DNA from: Actinomycetes bacterium
GTDB taxonomy: Bacteria > Actinomycetota > Actinomycetes > Mycobacteriales > Mycobacteriaceae
DNA length: 64,000 nt
NCBI GenBank assembly: GCA_023432405.1
Contig: JAEYUQ010000025.1
Coordinates: 1-64,000 of the forward strand
Reading direction: 5' to 3'
Shown: positions 43,222 through 51,805 of the stretch, piece after piece
How the letters are laid out: each line of letters begins with the position of its first letter
Position numbering within the stretch: the first letter of the stretch is position 1
Notes under the pieces: model-generated
The model's input: the letters and a program-made list of their open reading frames with translations, nothing else
The model's database searches: none
Told to the model about the DNA's origin: nothing
Program-made: the position numbers and the translations under genes

Positions 43222-44556
43222 ATGACCACCACCTCACCACGTCCTTCCGCTCCCAAGCCCGGACCGAGACCAGGTAAACTCCCAGGAGCTCATCCCCATC
43301 CCACTACTCAGCCTGCAGCTCCACATCGGGCTTCGATCAATAACCCAGCTCAGTGGGGGCGCATTGACGCTGATGGCACTGTGTATCTCACAACCTCCGA
43401 GGGGGAGCGTTCGATTGGATCCTGGCAAGCAGGAACTCCGGAAGAGGGCCTAGCTCATTTTGGACAGCGCTACGATGACCTGGTCACAGAGGTGGAGCTT
43501 CTGGAACGCCGACTTGTTGCCCACCCCGAGGAAGCGGCTCATATTCGCCACACCGCTGAGCAATTGAAAGCAGGTTTATCACAGCAAGCAGTTCTGGGTG
43601 ATGTAGCTGCTGTGGATGCACAACTCACCGCGATTGTTGAGAAATCAGTGTCCGCTGAGCAGAAAGCAAAAGAGGATAGGGAAAACCGCAGAGAAGAAGC
43701 AATCTCCAGGAAGGAAAAACTTGCCGCCGAGGCGGAGGATATTGCTGAAAACTCAACTCAGTGGAAAGAGGCGGGAGACCGTATTCGTGAAATCCTGGAG
43801 GAGTGGAAGACTATCCACGGGATTGATCGTAAAACTGATGATGCGCTATGGAAGCGCTACTCTCGTGCCCGGGATTCCTTTAATCGACGCCGTGGTTCCC
43901 ACTTTGCGGATCTTGATCGCAGCAGAGCCGCAGCGCGCAGGAAGAAGGAGGAGCTTGTCGAAAAAGCTCAAGCTCTTCAGGATTCTACGGACTGGAATAC
44001 CACAGCAGGCGCTTTTAAAGATTTGATGGCTGAGTGGAAAACCGCTGGTCGTGCTCCTCGGGACGTGGATGACCGCCTATGGGAACAGTTTAAGGCCGCT
44101 CAAGACCATTTCTTTGACGCACGTAACGCCTTGAACCGCCAGCGCGATGAAGAATTCGCTGCCCATGCTGCAGCTAAGGATGCCTTGTTGGACGAGTATG
44201 AGCCGCTCATCAAACCTGAAGAAAATCTCCGGGAAGCTCAGGCCAAGCTCCATGAATTACAGGATAAATGGGAGGAGATCGGCTACGTCCCTCGGAATAA
44301 AGTATCTGAGTACGAGCACAAGATTGCAGCCATTGAACGCCGAGTGGAAAATGCTGCCAAGGCTCAGTGGAGGCGCACCGATCCAGAAGCCCAAGAACGA
44401 GCTGGGCAGTTCACCGCGAAGGTGGTGGAACTAAATAAAGCAGCAGACGCTGCTGAAGCACAGGGAAACACAAAGCGCGCGGAGGATCTACGCGCCCAGG
44501 CACAGCAGTGGCAAGAATGGGCTGATACCGCCGCTAAAGCAGTTCAAGATCGCTGA
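43222..44556 (+). CDS. DUF349 repeat protein
   Basis: A 444-aa cytosolic, charged, helical protein of unknown function conserved in actinobacteria between miaA and miaB (M. tuberculosis Rv2731 is at the same place). The N-terminal 50 residues are Pro-rich. Residues about 55-85 have NPAQWGRIDADGTVYLTTSEG. Then three DUF349 helical repeats carry a W-K/E pattern: STQWKEAGDRIREILEEWK, TAGAFKDLMAEWKTAG, LHELQDKWEEIGYVPR. It would look like a coiled-coil scaffold. ATG 43222 has ATAAGGAG seven bases before it; the open frame back to 43135 is ignored. Confidence 0.86.
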   Translation: MTTTSPRPSAPKPGPRPGKLPGAHPHPTTQPAAPHRASINNPAQWGRIDADGTVYLTTSEGERSIGSWQAGTPEEGLAHFGQRYDDLVTEVELLERRLVAHPEEAAHIRHTAEQLKAGLSQQAVLGDVAAVDAQLTAIVEKSVSAEQKAKEDRENRREEAISRKEKLAAEAEDIAENSTQWKEAGDRIREILEEWKTIHGIDRKTDDALWKRYSRARDSFNRRRGSHFADLDRSRAAARRKKEELVEKAQALQDSTDWNTTAGAFKDLMAEWKTAGRAPRDVDDRLWEQFKAAQDHFFDARNALNRQRDEEFAAHAAAKDALLDEYEPLIKPEENLREAQAKLHELQDKWEEIGYVPRNKVSEYEHKIAAIERRVENAAKAQWRRTDPEAQERAGQFTAKVVELNKAADAAEAQGNTKRAEDLRAQAQQWQEWADTAAKAVQDR

Positions 44557-44567
44557 GACATCTAGGT

Positions 44568-45263
44568 TTACTGTCCCCTATGTCGACGGCTCGCCTGCTG
44601 ACGACGGTCGTCGATAAAGAGGGGGTTGTTCTCCCAACTGGATTCTTGTGTACCGCTGGAAGCTTCGCGCTGTGCCAAACCGACAGCATCCAAATTGGGG
44701 GTAGCAGCGCGCCGATGTGCAATGGCCTGCTGTTCTGGACTTCTTCTCAGAACTATGCTGCTCAGTCCTATCACCGCCATAATGACCGCAGCAACGCCAC
44801 AGTACATACCGATGCTCGCCGCACTGGAGGCCTCTGATTCGGGGCGAGTTTGGCGAATCCACAATGCCAGGAGAGAGAAGAACATCCCTATGCCGGAGCA
44901 CACCCAAGCTACATAGATCACAACAAAACGCTTTGTCATGAGGTACAGGAGGTTAAGAACACCGGCACCCAGGGAGGTCATAATGACGAAGATAAACTCC
45001 GTTATTTTTATATTGGCTTCTCGAGACGTCTCAGTAATCAGTGCGACCTGCCAACCCCGCACCCCGGTGATATGTGGGGTAAGCATCTGAAGAAGCCATA
45101 GGACACAGGCGGCGATGAGTACACCCTTGTACCCCGTTACAGTAACCTGACGGCCTGCTTCATATTCACGCTCGGCTAACTCTCGGGAGAGCTTGACGGA
45201 GGCTTCCGAAGGTTCATGAGGCGTGTCCACTGACTTTTGAGGTTCTTGCTCACTATTTGTCAC
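44568..45263 (-). CDS. Conserved four-helix membrane protein (Rv2732c-like)
   Basis: A 231-aa protein of unknown function. Four hydrophobic segments: GYKGVLIAACVLWLLQML (about 45), EFIFVIMTSLGAGVLNLLYLM (about 90), FVVIYVAWVCSGIGMFFSLLAL (113-134) and YCGVAAVIMAVIGLSSIVL (154-172). N-terminal 43 and C-terminal 55 residues are polar. Position between the DUF349 gene and miaB is the same as M. tuberculosis Rv2732c. GTG start has TACACT 8 nt upstream and no ribosome site. Ends 11 nt from the end of the DUF349 gene. Confidence 0.75.
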   Translation of the reverse strand: MTNSEQEPQKSVDTPHEPSEASVKLSRELAEREYEAGRQVTVTGYKGVLIAACVLWLLQMLTPHITGVRGWQVALITETSREANIKITEFIFVIMTSLGAGVLNLLYLMTKRFVVIYVAWVCSGIGMFFSLLALWIRQTRPESEASSAASIGMYCGVAAVIMAVIGLSSIVLRRSPEQQAIAHRRAATPNLDAVGLAQREASSGTQESSWENNPLFIDDRRQQASRRHRGQ

Positions 45264-45271
45264 AGTGGCCC

Positions 45272-45277
45272 AGTGTA
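45272..45277 (-). promoter_or_regulatory. -10 box of the Rv2732c-like gene, leaderless type
   Basis: Minus strand TACACT, then 8 nt, then GTG at 45263. It separates this gene from miaB as a transcription unit. Confidence 0.4.
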
Positions 45278-45311
45278 GCCGTTTGCTTCCCAGAGTTTAA
45301 GATCACTCGGC

Positions 45312-46835
45312 TCAGCGAATCCCTGGCATTCCTAGGCCCACTCCGATAGGTGCGGTGGTGGGAACTTGTCCCCTCTCAGAATTATCCCCGGCAACGGTGC
45401 GCCGATGCTCCTTAACACCCGAGTCTGCAATCAAGTAGAAAGGCTTAGCATCAGTAACCGTTACCGTCACATAGTCTCCTGGGCGGATACTCCCCTCAAT
45501 CATTCCCGTAGGCTCGAAGTGAACCAAACGTCCATCTCTGGCTCGCCCACTGAGGCGATGCGTGGCCTTGTCTTTACGCCCACCGTGTGCCTGGACAAGA
45601 AGCTCTACATTCTGGCCAATAATCCTGCGATTCTCACTGAGACTAATACCATCTTGCAATGCAGTAAGGCGCTCAAAACGTTCCTGGACTACGTCTTTCG
45701 GAATTTGATCCTTCATAACTGCAGCAGGTGTGTCTGGGCGCGGACTGTATTGAAAAGTGAAAGCGTTACTAAATCTGGATTCAGCCACAACGTCCAAGGT
45801 AGCTTGGAAATCTTCCTCAGTTTCTCCAGGAAAACCGACGATGATATCAGTGGTAATTGCTGCGTGCGGTATTTTTTCTCTCACTTCTTGGAGAATCTGA
45901 AGAAACTTCTTGGTGCGATAAGACCGGCGCATCGCTTTTAAGATCCTATCCGAACCAGACTGGAGTGGCATGTGCAACTGTGGACACACAACAGGATTCT
46001 CGGCCATAGCATCAATAACATCAGAAGTGAATTGTGCTGGATGAGGACTTGTAAAGCGAAGACGCTCCAAGCCCTTAATATCGCCACAAGCGCGCAAAAG
46101 TTGAGAAAAAGCAGTCTTATTACGCTCTAATTCAGCATCAGCGAAATGTACTCCATAGGAATTGACGTTCTGACCCAGCAAGGTGATTTCACTGACACCT
46201 TGATCTACTAAAGCCTGAACTTCCGCCAGAATATCCCCTGGACGCCTGTCCACCTCTTTTCCTCTAGTAGAAGGAACAATGCAAAAAGTGCAGGTGTTAT
46301 TACACCCCACCGAGATTGACACCCATCCCGAATAGGAAGATTCCCGCTTCGCTGGGAGAATTGACGGAAACTCTTGGAGAGACTCGGCAATCTCTATGGC
46401 AGCAGAATGGTTATGGCGAGCTCTCTCTAAGAGAATGGGCAACGCTCCAATGTTATGGGTACCGAACACTACATCCACCCAGGGAGCACGTTCTACCACC
46501 CGGTCCTGATCCTTCTGGGCCATGCAGCCCCCCACAGCAATCTGCATCTGAGGATGGGAATCTCGATCTGCCTTAACTTGGCCCAGCATCCCATAGAGAT
46601 GATCCGCAGCATTTTCTCGCACTGCGCAGGTATTGAACACCAGTACATCGGGAACGCTCCCTTGACGTGCCGGAACATAGCCATGTTGTTCCAAGAGCCC
46701 AGAAATACGCTCCGAATCATGAACATTCATCTGACAGCCAAAGGTCCGAACTTCATAGCTGCGAGAACCTTGCTGGAAGTCTTGGATGGAAGCTTCAAGA
46801 ACAGGATCGACACAATCATTTTTCATCTCAGGCAC
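45312..46835 (-). CDS. miaB: tRNA-2-methylthio-N6-dimethylallyladenosine synthase MiaB
   Basis: A 507-aa radical-SAM methylthiotransferase acting after MiaA on A37 of tRNA. Auxiliary cluster cysteines: Cys34 (RTFGCQMN), Cys70 (VFNTCAV) and Cys104 (VGGCMAQ). Radical-SAM cluster: Cys178, Cys182, Cys185 (SVGCNNTCTFCIVPS). A C-terminal TRAM domain is at about 390-455. The GTG at 46835 is used; TAAGAT lies 6 nt upstream, again a leaderless layout. An ATG three codons in is the alternative. Confidence 0.95.
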   Translation of the reverse strand: MPEMKNDCVDPVLEASIQDFQQGSRSYEVRTFGCQMNVHDSERISGLLEQHGYVPARQGSVPDVLVFNTCAVRENAADHLYGMLGQVKADRDSHPQMQIAVGGCMAQKDQDRVVERAPWVDVVFGTHNIGALPILLERARHNHSAAIEIAESLQEFPSILPAKRESSYSGWVSISVGCNNTCTFCIVPSTRGKEVDRRPGDILAEVQALVDQGVSEITLLGQNVNSYGVHFADAELERNKTAFSQLLRACGDIKGLERLRFTSPHPAQFTSDVIDAMAENPVVCPQLHMPLQSGSDRILKAMRRSYRTKKFLQILQEVREKIPHAAITTDIIVGFPGETEEDFQATLDVVAESRFSNAFTFQYSPRPDTPAAVMKDQIPKDVVQERFERLTALQDGISLSENRRIIGQNVELLVQAHGGRKDKATHRLSGRARDGRLVHFEPTGMIEGSIRPGDYVTVTVTDAKPFYLIADSGVKEHRRTVAGDNSERGQVPTTAPIGVGLGMPGIR

Positions 46836-46841
46836 CCCGCC

Positions 46842-46847
46842 ATCTTA
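46842..46847 (-). promoter_or_regulatory. miaB -10 box, leaderless type
   Basis: Minus strand TAAGAT, then 6 nt, then GTG of miaB. Confidence 0.4.
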
Positions 46848-46937
46848 GACCGTTTCACGCAAGCTATGGTTACTGTCACATCCGGAATGCGTCGGAGGTG
46901 TAGCCGTGGTGAGCGCTATCCAGATTGGGACGATTAT

Positions 46938-47528
46938 TTAGCTGCGTAGTTCGTCGATACGCTCTTGGAGCGCCTGTTTCCCCAAAGCGAAGCTAAGGCC
47001 TTGAGGATAACCCCGTCTACTCAGCATTCCTACAATCCGCCGCATCCATGTATCATTATCCGAACGGTTCGCAGGAATACGTGTCAGTGAGGCCGCTTTC
47101 TTTCGAGCTAACTCCAAAGCACGCTCTCTTTCCATCTCAGGATCAAGGGTGTTTAACGCTTCGGCACGCAAAGGGGCACTAATTCCCTTGCGCTTAAGTT
47201 CGAGATCGAGGATGTGACGAGACTTGCCCCGCATCTCTGAACGCTGACGAACCCACTCCTCGGCAAAACGTCGATCGTCCACAAGCCCCACTGCTGTCAA
47301 GTTATCAAGTACCTCTGTAACAAGGTCCTCGCTAAAACCTGCTGCAAGGAGGCGCTGCTTCAACTCAGCTCGAGAACGCTCCCTACTATCGAGTAAAACT
47401 AGTGCTCGAGATCTGATCTTGGCTTTCTGTTTTTCCGCATCCACATCAATCTGCTCTGAATACGCACCAGCCTCATAGTCAGCGATAGCCTGCTTTAGTT
47501 TCGCCACATCCTCAGGAGTTGCAGGCAT
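46938..47528 (-). CDS. recX: Regulatory protein RecX
   Basis: A 196-aa modulator that binds RecA filaments and inhibits their activity. Helical repeats typical of RecX are visible: ALVLLDSRERSRAELKQRLLAAGFSEDLVTEVLDNL, then VGLVDDRRFAEEWVRQR and SRHILDLELKRKGIS. It starts 5 nt after recA, so both are on one message. In C. glutamicum the gluABCD uptake operon lies on the other side of recX; here miaB follows instead. Confidence 0.93.
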   Translation of the reverse strand: MPATPEDVAKLKQAIADYEAGAYSEQIDVDAEKQKAKIRSRALVLLDSRERSRAELKQRLLAAGFSEDLVTEVLDNLTAVGLVDDRRFAEEWVRQRSEMRGKSRHILDLELKRKGISAPLRAEALNTLDPEMERERALELARKKAASLTRIPANRSDNDTWMRRIVGMLSRRGYPQGLSFALGKQALQERIDELRS

Positions 47529-47533
47529 GACAT

Positions 47534-48688
47534 CTAGTCCGCATCGTCATCGTCAAAATCAATATTTGGCACCATGTCCACCGGGTCATCTGTCAAGGCA
47601 TCATCTTCCAAGCCGGGGACATCGGGATTGACGTTATCTTCCTCTTCAATCTGAGCGTATTTCCCAATCTTGAGCTTGCGGAAAATCTTTTCTTCAATGT
47701 CATCAGCCAGCTCAGGATTGTCTTTCAGGAAGAGACGAGCCTTTTCCTTCCCCTGGCCTAGCTGATCTCCTTCGTAGGTAAACCACGATCCTGATTTCTT
47801 GACGATCCCGTGAGCCACACCCAAATCAATAATTGAGGATTCTCGCGAGATACCTTCCCCGTAAATAATGTCAAATTCAGCAACTTTGAATGGTGGAGAT
47901 ACTTTGTTCTTCACCACCTTGAGTTTGGTGCGGTTACCCACAGCATCTTGGCCGTCTTTCAGTGTTTGCACTCGCCGAACATCACAGCGAACAGAAGAGT
48001 AGAACTTCAAAGCTCGGCCTCCTGTTGTCGTTTCGGGCGAGCCGAACATAACGCCAATTTTTTCTCGGAGCTGGTTAATGAAGATTGCCGTTGTTCCAGA
48101 GTTGTAAAGCGCGCTGGTCATCTTGCGAAGCGCCTGGCTCATTAAACGAGCTTGAAGACCAACATGACTATCTCCCATGTCTCCCTCAAGCTCTGCCTTG
48201 GGGGTCAATGCTGCCACAGAGTCCACAACGATGATGTCAATTGCTCCAGATCGAACAAGCATATCTGCAATTTCGAGGGCTTGTTCCCCTGTATCAGGCT
48301 GGGATACGAGAAGGTTTTCCGTATCCACTCCCAGTGCTCGTGCATACTCTGGATCAAGCGCGTGCTCAGCATCAATGAATGCGGCAATTCCCCCTGCTTT
48401 TTGGGCAGAAGCTACTGCATGTAAAGCGACCGTGGTTTTACCGGAGGATTCTGGACCGTAGATTTCAACAATCCGGCCTCTCGGAAAGCCTCCAATACCC
48501 AGTGCAACATCAATTGCTGTATTTCCCGAAGAAATGACGGAGATAGCCTGATGGCTCTTATCCCCAAGACGCATGACAGCGCCTTGACCGTAATCTTTTT
48601 CAATCATCTTGAGGGCCGCGTCAAGGGCTTGATGGCGATCACCAGCGGCTCCGGGGTTCTTTACTGCACTCTTCTTCTTTGCTGCCAC
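47534..48688 (-). CDS. recA: Recombinase RecA
   Basis: A 384-aa strand-exchange ATPase and co-protease for LexA. Walker A GPESSGKT (78-85), IDAEHALDPEYARALG, IIVVDSVAALTPKAE (Walker B), and INQLREKIGVMFGSPETTTGGRALKFY (loop 2). No intein, unlike M. tuberculosis RecA. The acidic C-terminal tail (NIDFDDDDAD) is typical. GTG start with AGGACA upstream. An SOS box is 192 nt before the start. Confidence 0.97.
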   Translation of the reverse strand: MAAKKKSAVKNPGAAGDRHQALDAALKMIEKDYGQGAVMRLGDKSHQAISVISSGNTAIDVALGIGGFPRGRIVEIYGPESSGKTTVALHAVASAQKAGGIAAFIDAEHALDPEYARALGVDTENLLVSQPDTGEQALEIADMLVRSGAIDIIVVDSVAALTPKAELEGDMGDSHVGLQARLMSQALRKMTSALYNSGTTAIFINQLREKIGVMFGSPETTTGGRALKFYSSVRCDVRRVQTLKDGQDAVGNRTKLKVVKNKVSPPFKVAEFDIIYGEGISRESSIIDLGVAHGIVKKSGSWFTYEGDQLGQGKEKARLFLKDNPELADDIEEKIFRKLKIGKYAQIEEEDNVNPDVPGLEDDALTDDPVDMVPNIDFDDDDAD

Positions 48689-48879
48689 GATATGTCCTGT
48701 TCTACTTGCTTTACTTTTGTGTACTTTTCTGATTGTCTCTGCCTGTTAGACTGCATATCTCCCACAAAGAGATCCCTCATTATGGAAACCGACAGAACAA
48801 CAGGGCATCATCCAGGTAAACGGTCGCGCCCTACTCTAGTAGCCTTCTTCACGCTCATGGGCAACACACGCCCAGTAAA

Positions 48880-48895
48880 TCGAACAGAGTTTCTA
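48880..48895. promoter_or_regulatory. Candidate LexA box upstream of recA
   Basis: TCGAACAGAGTTTCTA matches 13 of 16 positions of TCGAACRNRTGTTYGA with the left half perfect. It is 192 nt before recA, comparable to the distant SOS promoter known from mycobacterial recA. Confidence 0.45.
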
Positions 48896-48933
48896 CAGGG
48901 CAGCACATGATCTCAACAAAAACTATCCATCAT

Positions 48934-49140
48934 CTAAAGGTCATTGCCTAGGCGCCGATTCTGCGGCACTTTGAAATCCTCGCACAGTATCTTCCACACC
49001 ACTCGAGGGTCTACCCCTGCTTCAATGGCTACTTCTGCGGTAGATCCCAGGCTGGAAAGATAATGAGAATGGAGAACCCAGTCAGCGTGGTTTTCCCCAA
49101 AAACATCGTTGGCTCGTCGGTGAAATTCACTGAGACGCAT
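48934..49140 (-). CDS. DUF3046 family protein
   Basis: A 68-aa helical protein of unknown function, conserved upstream of recA in actinobacteria. Family features: RLSEFHRRANDVFG, WVLHSHYLSSLGS, AIEAGVDPRVVWKILCEDF. The ATG at 49140 gives the family's usual length and has TACTAT 6 nt upstream; a start at 49191 (17 more residues) is rejected. Confidence 0.85.
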   Translation of the reverse strand: MRLSEFHRRANDVFGENHADWVLHSHYLSSLGSTAEVAIEAGVDPRVVWKILCEDFKVPQNRRLGNDL

Positions 49141-49146
49141 ACTTCG

Positions 49147-49152
49147 ATAGTA
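49147..49152 (-). promoter_or_regulatory. DUF3046 gene -10 box, leaderless type
   Basis: Minus strand TACTAT, then 6 nt, then ATG at 49140. Confidence 0.4.
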
Positions 49153-49193
49153 CAAGTGAAGCAACACTACTTCGAACAGACCTGCACACATGA

Positions 49194-49218
49194 GAAGAGC
49201 CCGCTAAGCGGGCTCTTC
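49194..49218 (-). terminator. Strong hairpin after pspA
   Basis: Perfect 11-bp stem GAAGAGCCCGC/GCGGGCTCTTC with a 3-nt TAA loop lies 43 nt downstream of the pspA stop. No T-run follows on either strand, so it would act as an I-shaped terminator. Confidence 0.6.
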
Positions 49219-49260
49219 AATGAGGAAATTGAAAACCTCTTATGAGGCTGTGACAATCAA

Positions 49261-50094
49261 CTAGTTGTCACCACGAAGCTCACGAAGCTTCTCCGCAACG
49301 GCATCATCAGCCGGTTGATTGGTGGCATCAGCCTTAGGGGCTTCAATAGCCTCCTTGCTAGCCGACTCCAGTGCTCCACCTTTCATCTCCGCACGAATCT
49401 GCTCCAAACGGCTATGCCCTGCCATCTGAACTCCAGCATCTTCGATTTCTGCCATACGGTTCTGAACTGAGTTTTGCGCCAGCTCTGCAGTGCCCAAGGC
49501 CTTGGCATAACGTGCCTCAATCTTCTGCCGCACCTGCTCCAGGTTCGGTGAGGATCCCGTCGTCACGGCATCCATGGATTTGAGCGTTTCGGCTACTTTC
49601 TCCTGCATCTTGGCCTGTTCAAGCTGGCTTAACAACTTGGTGCGTTCATTAGCCTTTTTCTGCAGCTCCATTGAGTTGCGTTCCACAGCCTTTTTAGCCT
49701 GCTCAGCTTGTTGCAAAGCTTGATCATGCAGCTTCTTCGTATCCTCCAGCCCCTGCTCAGCAGTCACCAACTGCGCAGCAAAGGCTTCGGCCGCATTCTC
49801 GTACTCCGTGGCTTTTGCCTGATCGCCCTCAGCACGAGCCTTGTCGGCCATCTCAAGGGCTTTACGAGTATTGTTCTGCAACTTATCAATCTCAGCTAAA
49901 TTGCGGTTGAGCTGCATCTCCAGCTGTCGCTGGTTTCCAATAACTGCAGCAGCCTGCTGAGAAAGCGCCTGGTGCTGACGCTGAGCTTCTTCGATCGCCT
50001 GCTGAATCTGGATCTTAGGATCGGCGTTCTCCTCAATCTTAGAATCGAAGAGAGCCATGAGATACTTCCATGCTTTAGAAAATGGATTTGCCAT
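49261..50094 (-). CDS. pspA: PspA/IM30 family membrane-stress protein
   Basis: A 277-aa coiled-coil protein (mycobacterial 35-kDa antigen, Rv2744c type) that binds and protects the inner membrane. The start MANPFSKAWKYLMALFDSKIEE is the amphipathic helix; residues about 25-220 are nearly continuous coiled coil (AIEEAQRQHQALSQQ, LNRNLAEIDKLQN). In mycobacteria its activator is ClgR, encoded 63 nt upstream here on the same strand. AAGGAG is 13 nt from the ATG, a wide spacing. Confidence 0.92.
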   Translation of the reverse strand: MANPFSKAWKYLMALFDSKIEENADPKIQIQQAIEEAQRQHQALSQQAAAVIGNQRQLEMQLNRNLAEIDKLQNNTRKALEMADKARAEGDQAKATEYENAAEAFAAQLVTAEQGLEDTKKLHDQALQQAEQAKKAVERNSMELQKKANERTKLLSQLEQAKMQEKVAETLKSMDAVTTGSSPNLEQVRQKIEARYAKALGTAELAQNSVQNRMAEIEDAGVQMAGHSRLEQIRAEMKGGALESASKEAIEAPKADATNQPADDAVAEKLRELRGDN

Positions 50095-50157
50095 AGCGAG
50101 GACGGTCTCCTTGAAGTAATGAGTAAATCTCGGTACGTCTTCTTATGCTAGCTGAGA

Positions 50158-50460
50158 TTAACTAGCAATCAGAGCTTCTGCGGCACTTTGAAGCGCCATG
50201 GACCCTGCCGCCTCAATGAGGACGTCAGCAACCGTGGTATTGAGAGCATGACACACTGCAGCAAGGAGCTCGGAGGAAACCTCCTTGCGACCCCGTTCCA
50301 ATTCCGAGAGGTAGCCAGCAGAAATGTTAGCCACATCTGCTAGTTCTCTCAGAGTAACGCCTTTCTCCAGGCGTGCCGACCGCATAGCTTCACCCAAAGC
50401 CTCTCGAAGGAGTGGTTCAGGCTGGCGCAGGATCGGTCTATCTAACGTTGTTGTGCTCAT
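50158..50460 (-). CDS. clgR: Transcriptional activator ClgR
   Basis: A 100-aa helix-turn-helix (XRE-like) activator of clp proteases, pspA and other stress genes. HTH segment: LREALGEAMRSARLEKG, TLRELADVANISAGYLSELERGRKEVSSELL. The ATG at 50460 has AGGAGG 4 nt upstream; a GTG one codon earlier is inside the site. ClgR is degraded by ClpCP in corynebacteria; its C-terminus here ends with ALIAS, a hydrophobic tail that would suit recognition. Confidence 0.94.
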   Translation of the reverse strand: MSTTTLDRPILRQPEPLLREALGEAMRSARLEKGVTLRELADVANISAGYLSELERGRKEVSSELLAAVCHALNTTVADVLIEAAGSMALQSAAEALIAS

Positions 50461-50475
50461 CACACCTCCTAACGC

Positions 50476-51030
50476 TTAAGACGGCGTTTTTGTTCCCACG
50501 GCTTCACATCCTGCGAGAAGCAGCTGGAAGGAAGCTTCTACTGCCGAGTGTCTAATCTGGGCACGAGTTCCTGCCAGAACATGAATAGGCTTGTGATATC
50601 CCTCCACCAAAGCATAGCGATTCTCCTTGGGATCGCGGCTCCGAGCACGCACCGCCATAACCTTTCCATTCGGAGAAGCAATACCAAGCCATACCTCTCC
50701 AACGGGATGACGATCCTGCGCCTCAGGACCAGCCACACCTGTCAAGGAGAGCCCCCAGTCGGCACCGCACACTCTCTGCGCCCCCAGTGCCATCTGGCGA
50801 GCTGTGTCTCCAGAAACTGGACCTTCGGTCTCTAAAACAGTGGCACTGACCCCCGCAAGATGTTCCTTGAGATCGGTGGCATAGGTAACGAGACCACCTC
50901 GCAAAACAGCAGAGGCGCCAGGGACGTCGGCAAGAGTGGCTGAGGCTAGACCAGCAGTGAGAGATTCGCAGAACGCTACTGTTTCTCCGCGCTCAGCAAG
51001 TGTGCGCACAACATCAGCAGCCGAACTCAT
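50476..51030 (-). CDS. cinA: CinA-family nicotinamide-nucleotide amidohydrolase (PncC domain only)
   Basis: A 184-aa stand-alone C-terminal CinA domain. PncC enzymes deamidate NMN to NaMN for NAD recycling. Signature CESLTAGLASATLADVPGAS near the N-terminus, then VTYATDLKEHLAG and LTGVAGPEAQDRHPVGEVWLG. No N-terminal molybdopterin-like domain, as usual in actinobacteria. ATG 51030 overlaps the pgsA stop (ATGA) and has GGAAGG 7 nt upstream. clgR follows after 15 nt. Confidence 0.92.
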   Translation of the reverse strand: MSSAADVVRTLAERGETVAFCESLTAGLASATLADVPGASAVLRGGLVTYATDLKEHLAGVSATVLETEGPVSGDTARQMALGAQRVCGADWGLSLTGVAGPEAQDRHPVGEVWLGIASPNGKVMAVRARSRDPKENRYALVEGYHKPIHVLAGTRAQIRHSAVEASFQLLLAGCEAVGTKTPS

Positions 51031-51629
51031 GCCTTCGCCTTCCAAGAATTTCGCAGATAATCAAGACCTGTCCACACAGTGACTACCACCGCAGCGAGCA
51101 TGACCAGAAAACGTGGGGTCTCTAACCAACTTGGAAGCGGAAGAAGATACAGTGCCACGGCGAAGGTTTGCAATGCTGTTTTGATTTTCCCTCCTCGGGA
51201 CGCCGGAATCACAAGACCTTTCCTGAGCTGAACCATCCGCCAGAGCGTGATACCAAGCTCACGGATAACAATGACAATCGTCACCCACCAAGGAAGAATT
51301 CCGATGATGTTCAGGCACACAAAGGTGACAATCATGAGAGCCTTGTCGGCTATCGGATCAGCTATTTTCCCGAAATCTGTGACCAGTCCACGTTTTCGAG
51401 CAATGTCTCCATCGAGCTTATCCGTGAGCATAAGGAGAAGGAAAACCACAAAACTCCACCACACAAGGGCTGTATCCTCTCCTCCAGAACGCAAAATCAA
51501 CACAGCTAACACTGGAATGAAGAGGATTCTGAGGGTAGTCAGCACATTGGGCAGGTTGAGATTGGACGAGGTGTCACTATCACTGCGTAGTGATCCGGAA
51601 CTGGAGTTCTGCTGTTTGGAGTCAGTCAC
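51027..51629 (-). CDS. pgsA: CDP-diacylglycerol-glycerol-3-phosphate phosphatidyltransferase
   Basis: A 200-aa membrane CDP-alcohol phosphotransferase making phosphatidylglycerophosphate. The complete motif D-x2-DG-x2-AR-x8-G-x3-D-x3-D is present with Asp70, Asp73, Asp91 and Asp95. Four to five helices, first at about 33-48. The class could also use inositol phosphate, but location before cinA-clgR is that of pgsA. GTG start has TAGGCT 7 nt upstream. First gene of the pgsA-cinA-clgR-pspA run. Confidence 0.92.
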   Translation of the reverse strand: MTDSKQQNSSSGSLRSDSDTSSNLNLPNVLTTLRILFIPVLAVLILRSGGEDTALVWWSFVVFLLLMLTDKLDGDIARKRGLVTDFGKIADPIADKALMIVTFVCLNIIGILPWWVTIVIVIRELGITLWRMVQLRKGLVIPASRGGKIKTALQTFAVALYLLPLPSWLETPRFLVMLAAVVVTVWTGLDYLRNSWKAKA

Positions 51630-51636
51630 GCGATTC

Positions 51637-51642
51637 AGCCTA
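51637..51642 (-). promoter_or_regulatory. pgsA operon -10 box, leaderless type
   Basis: Minus strand TAGGCT, then 7 nt, then GTG at 51629. Confidence 0.45.
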
Positions 51643-51792
51643 CCTTTCTACGGAACAGTTTTCTGAGCGGTAGCACCCCTTAAGGAGAGAAATCCAGATA
51701 GCAGCCACAGCTAAAAATCCCAGCCCTCTCACAAGGAAGGTCAACCTGAAAGAATCTCACTATTCTCCTCAAAGCTGACACGGCCTGAGCAG

Positions 51793-51798
51793 TAGGAT
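51793..51798 (+). promoter_or_regulatory. YciI gene -10 box, leaderless type
   Basis: TAGGAT, then 7 nt (with GAAGG), then ATG at 51806. Confidence 0.4.
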
Positions 51799-51805
51799 GA
51801 AGGCT

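Noticed and set aside
47534..48688. Possible intein in recA as in M. tuberculosis
   Set aside because: The gene codes for 384 aa with uninterrupted Walker A, Walker B and loop 2; no insert.
49171..49186. TCGAACAGACCTGCAC as an SOS box before DUF3046
   Set aside because: Only the left half fits (11 of 16); right half is lost. Too weak compared with the lexA and recA sites.
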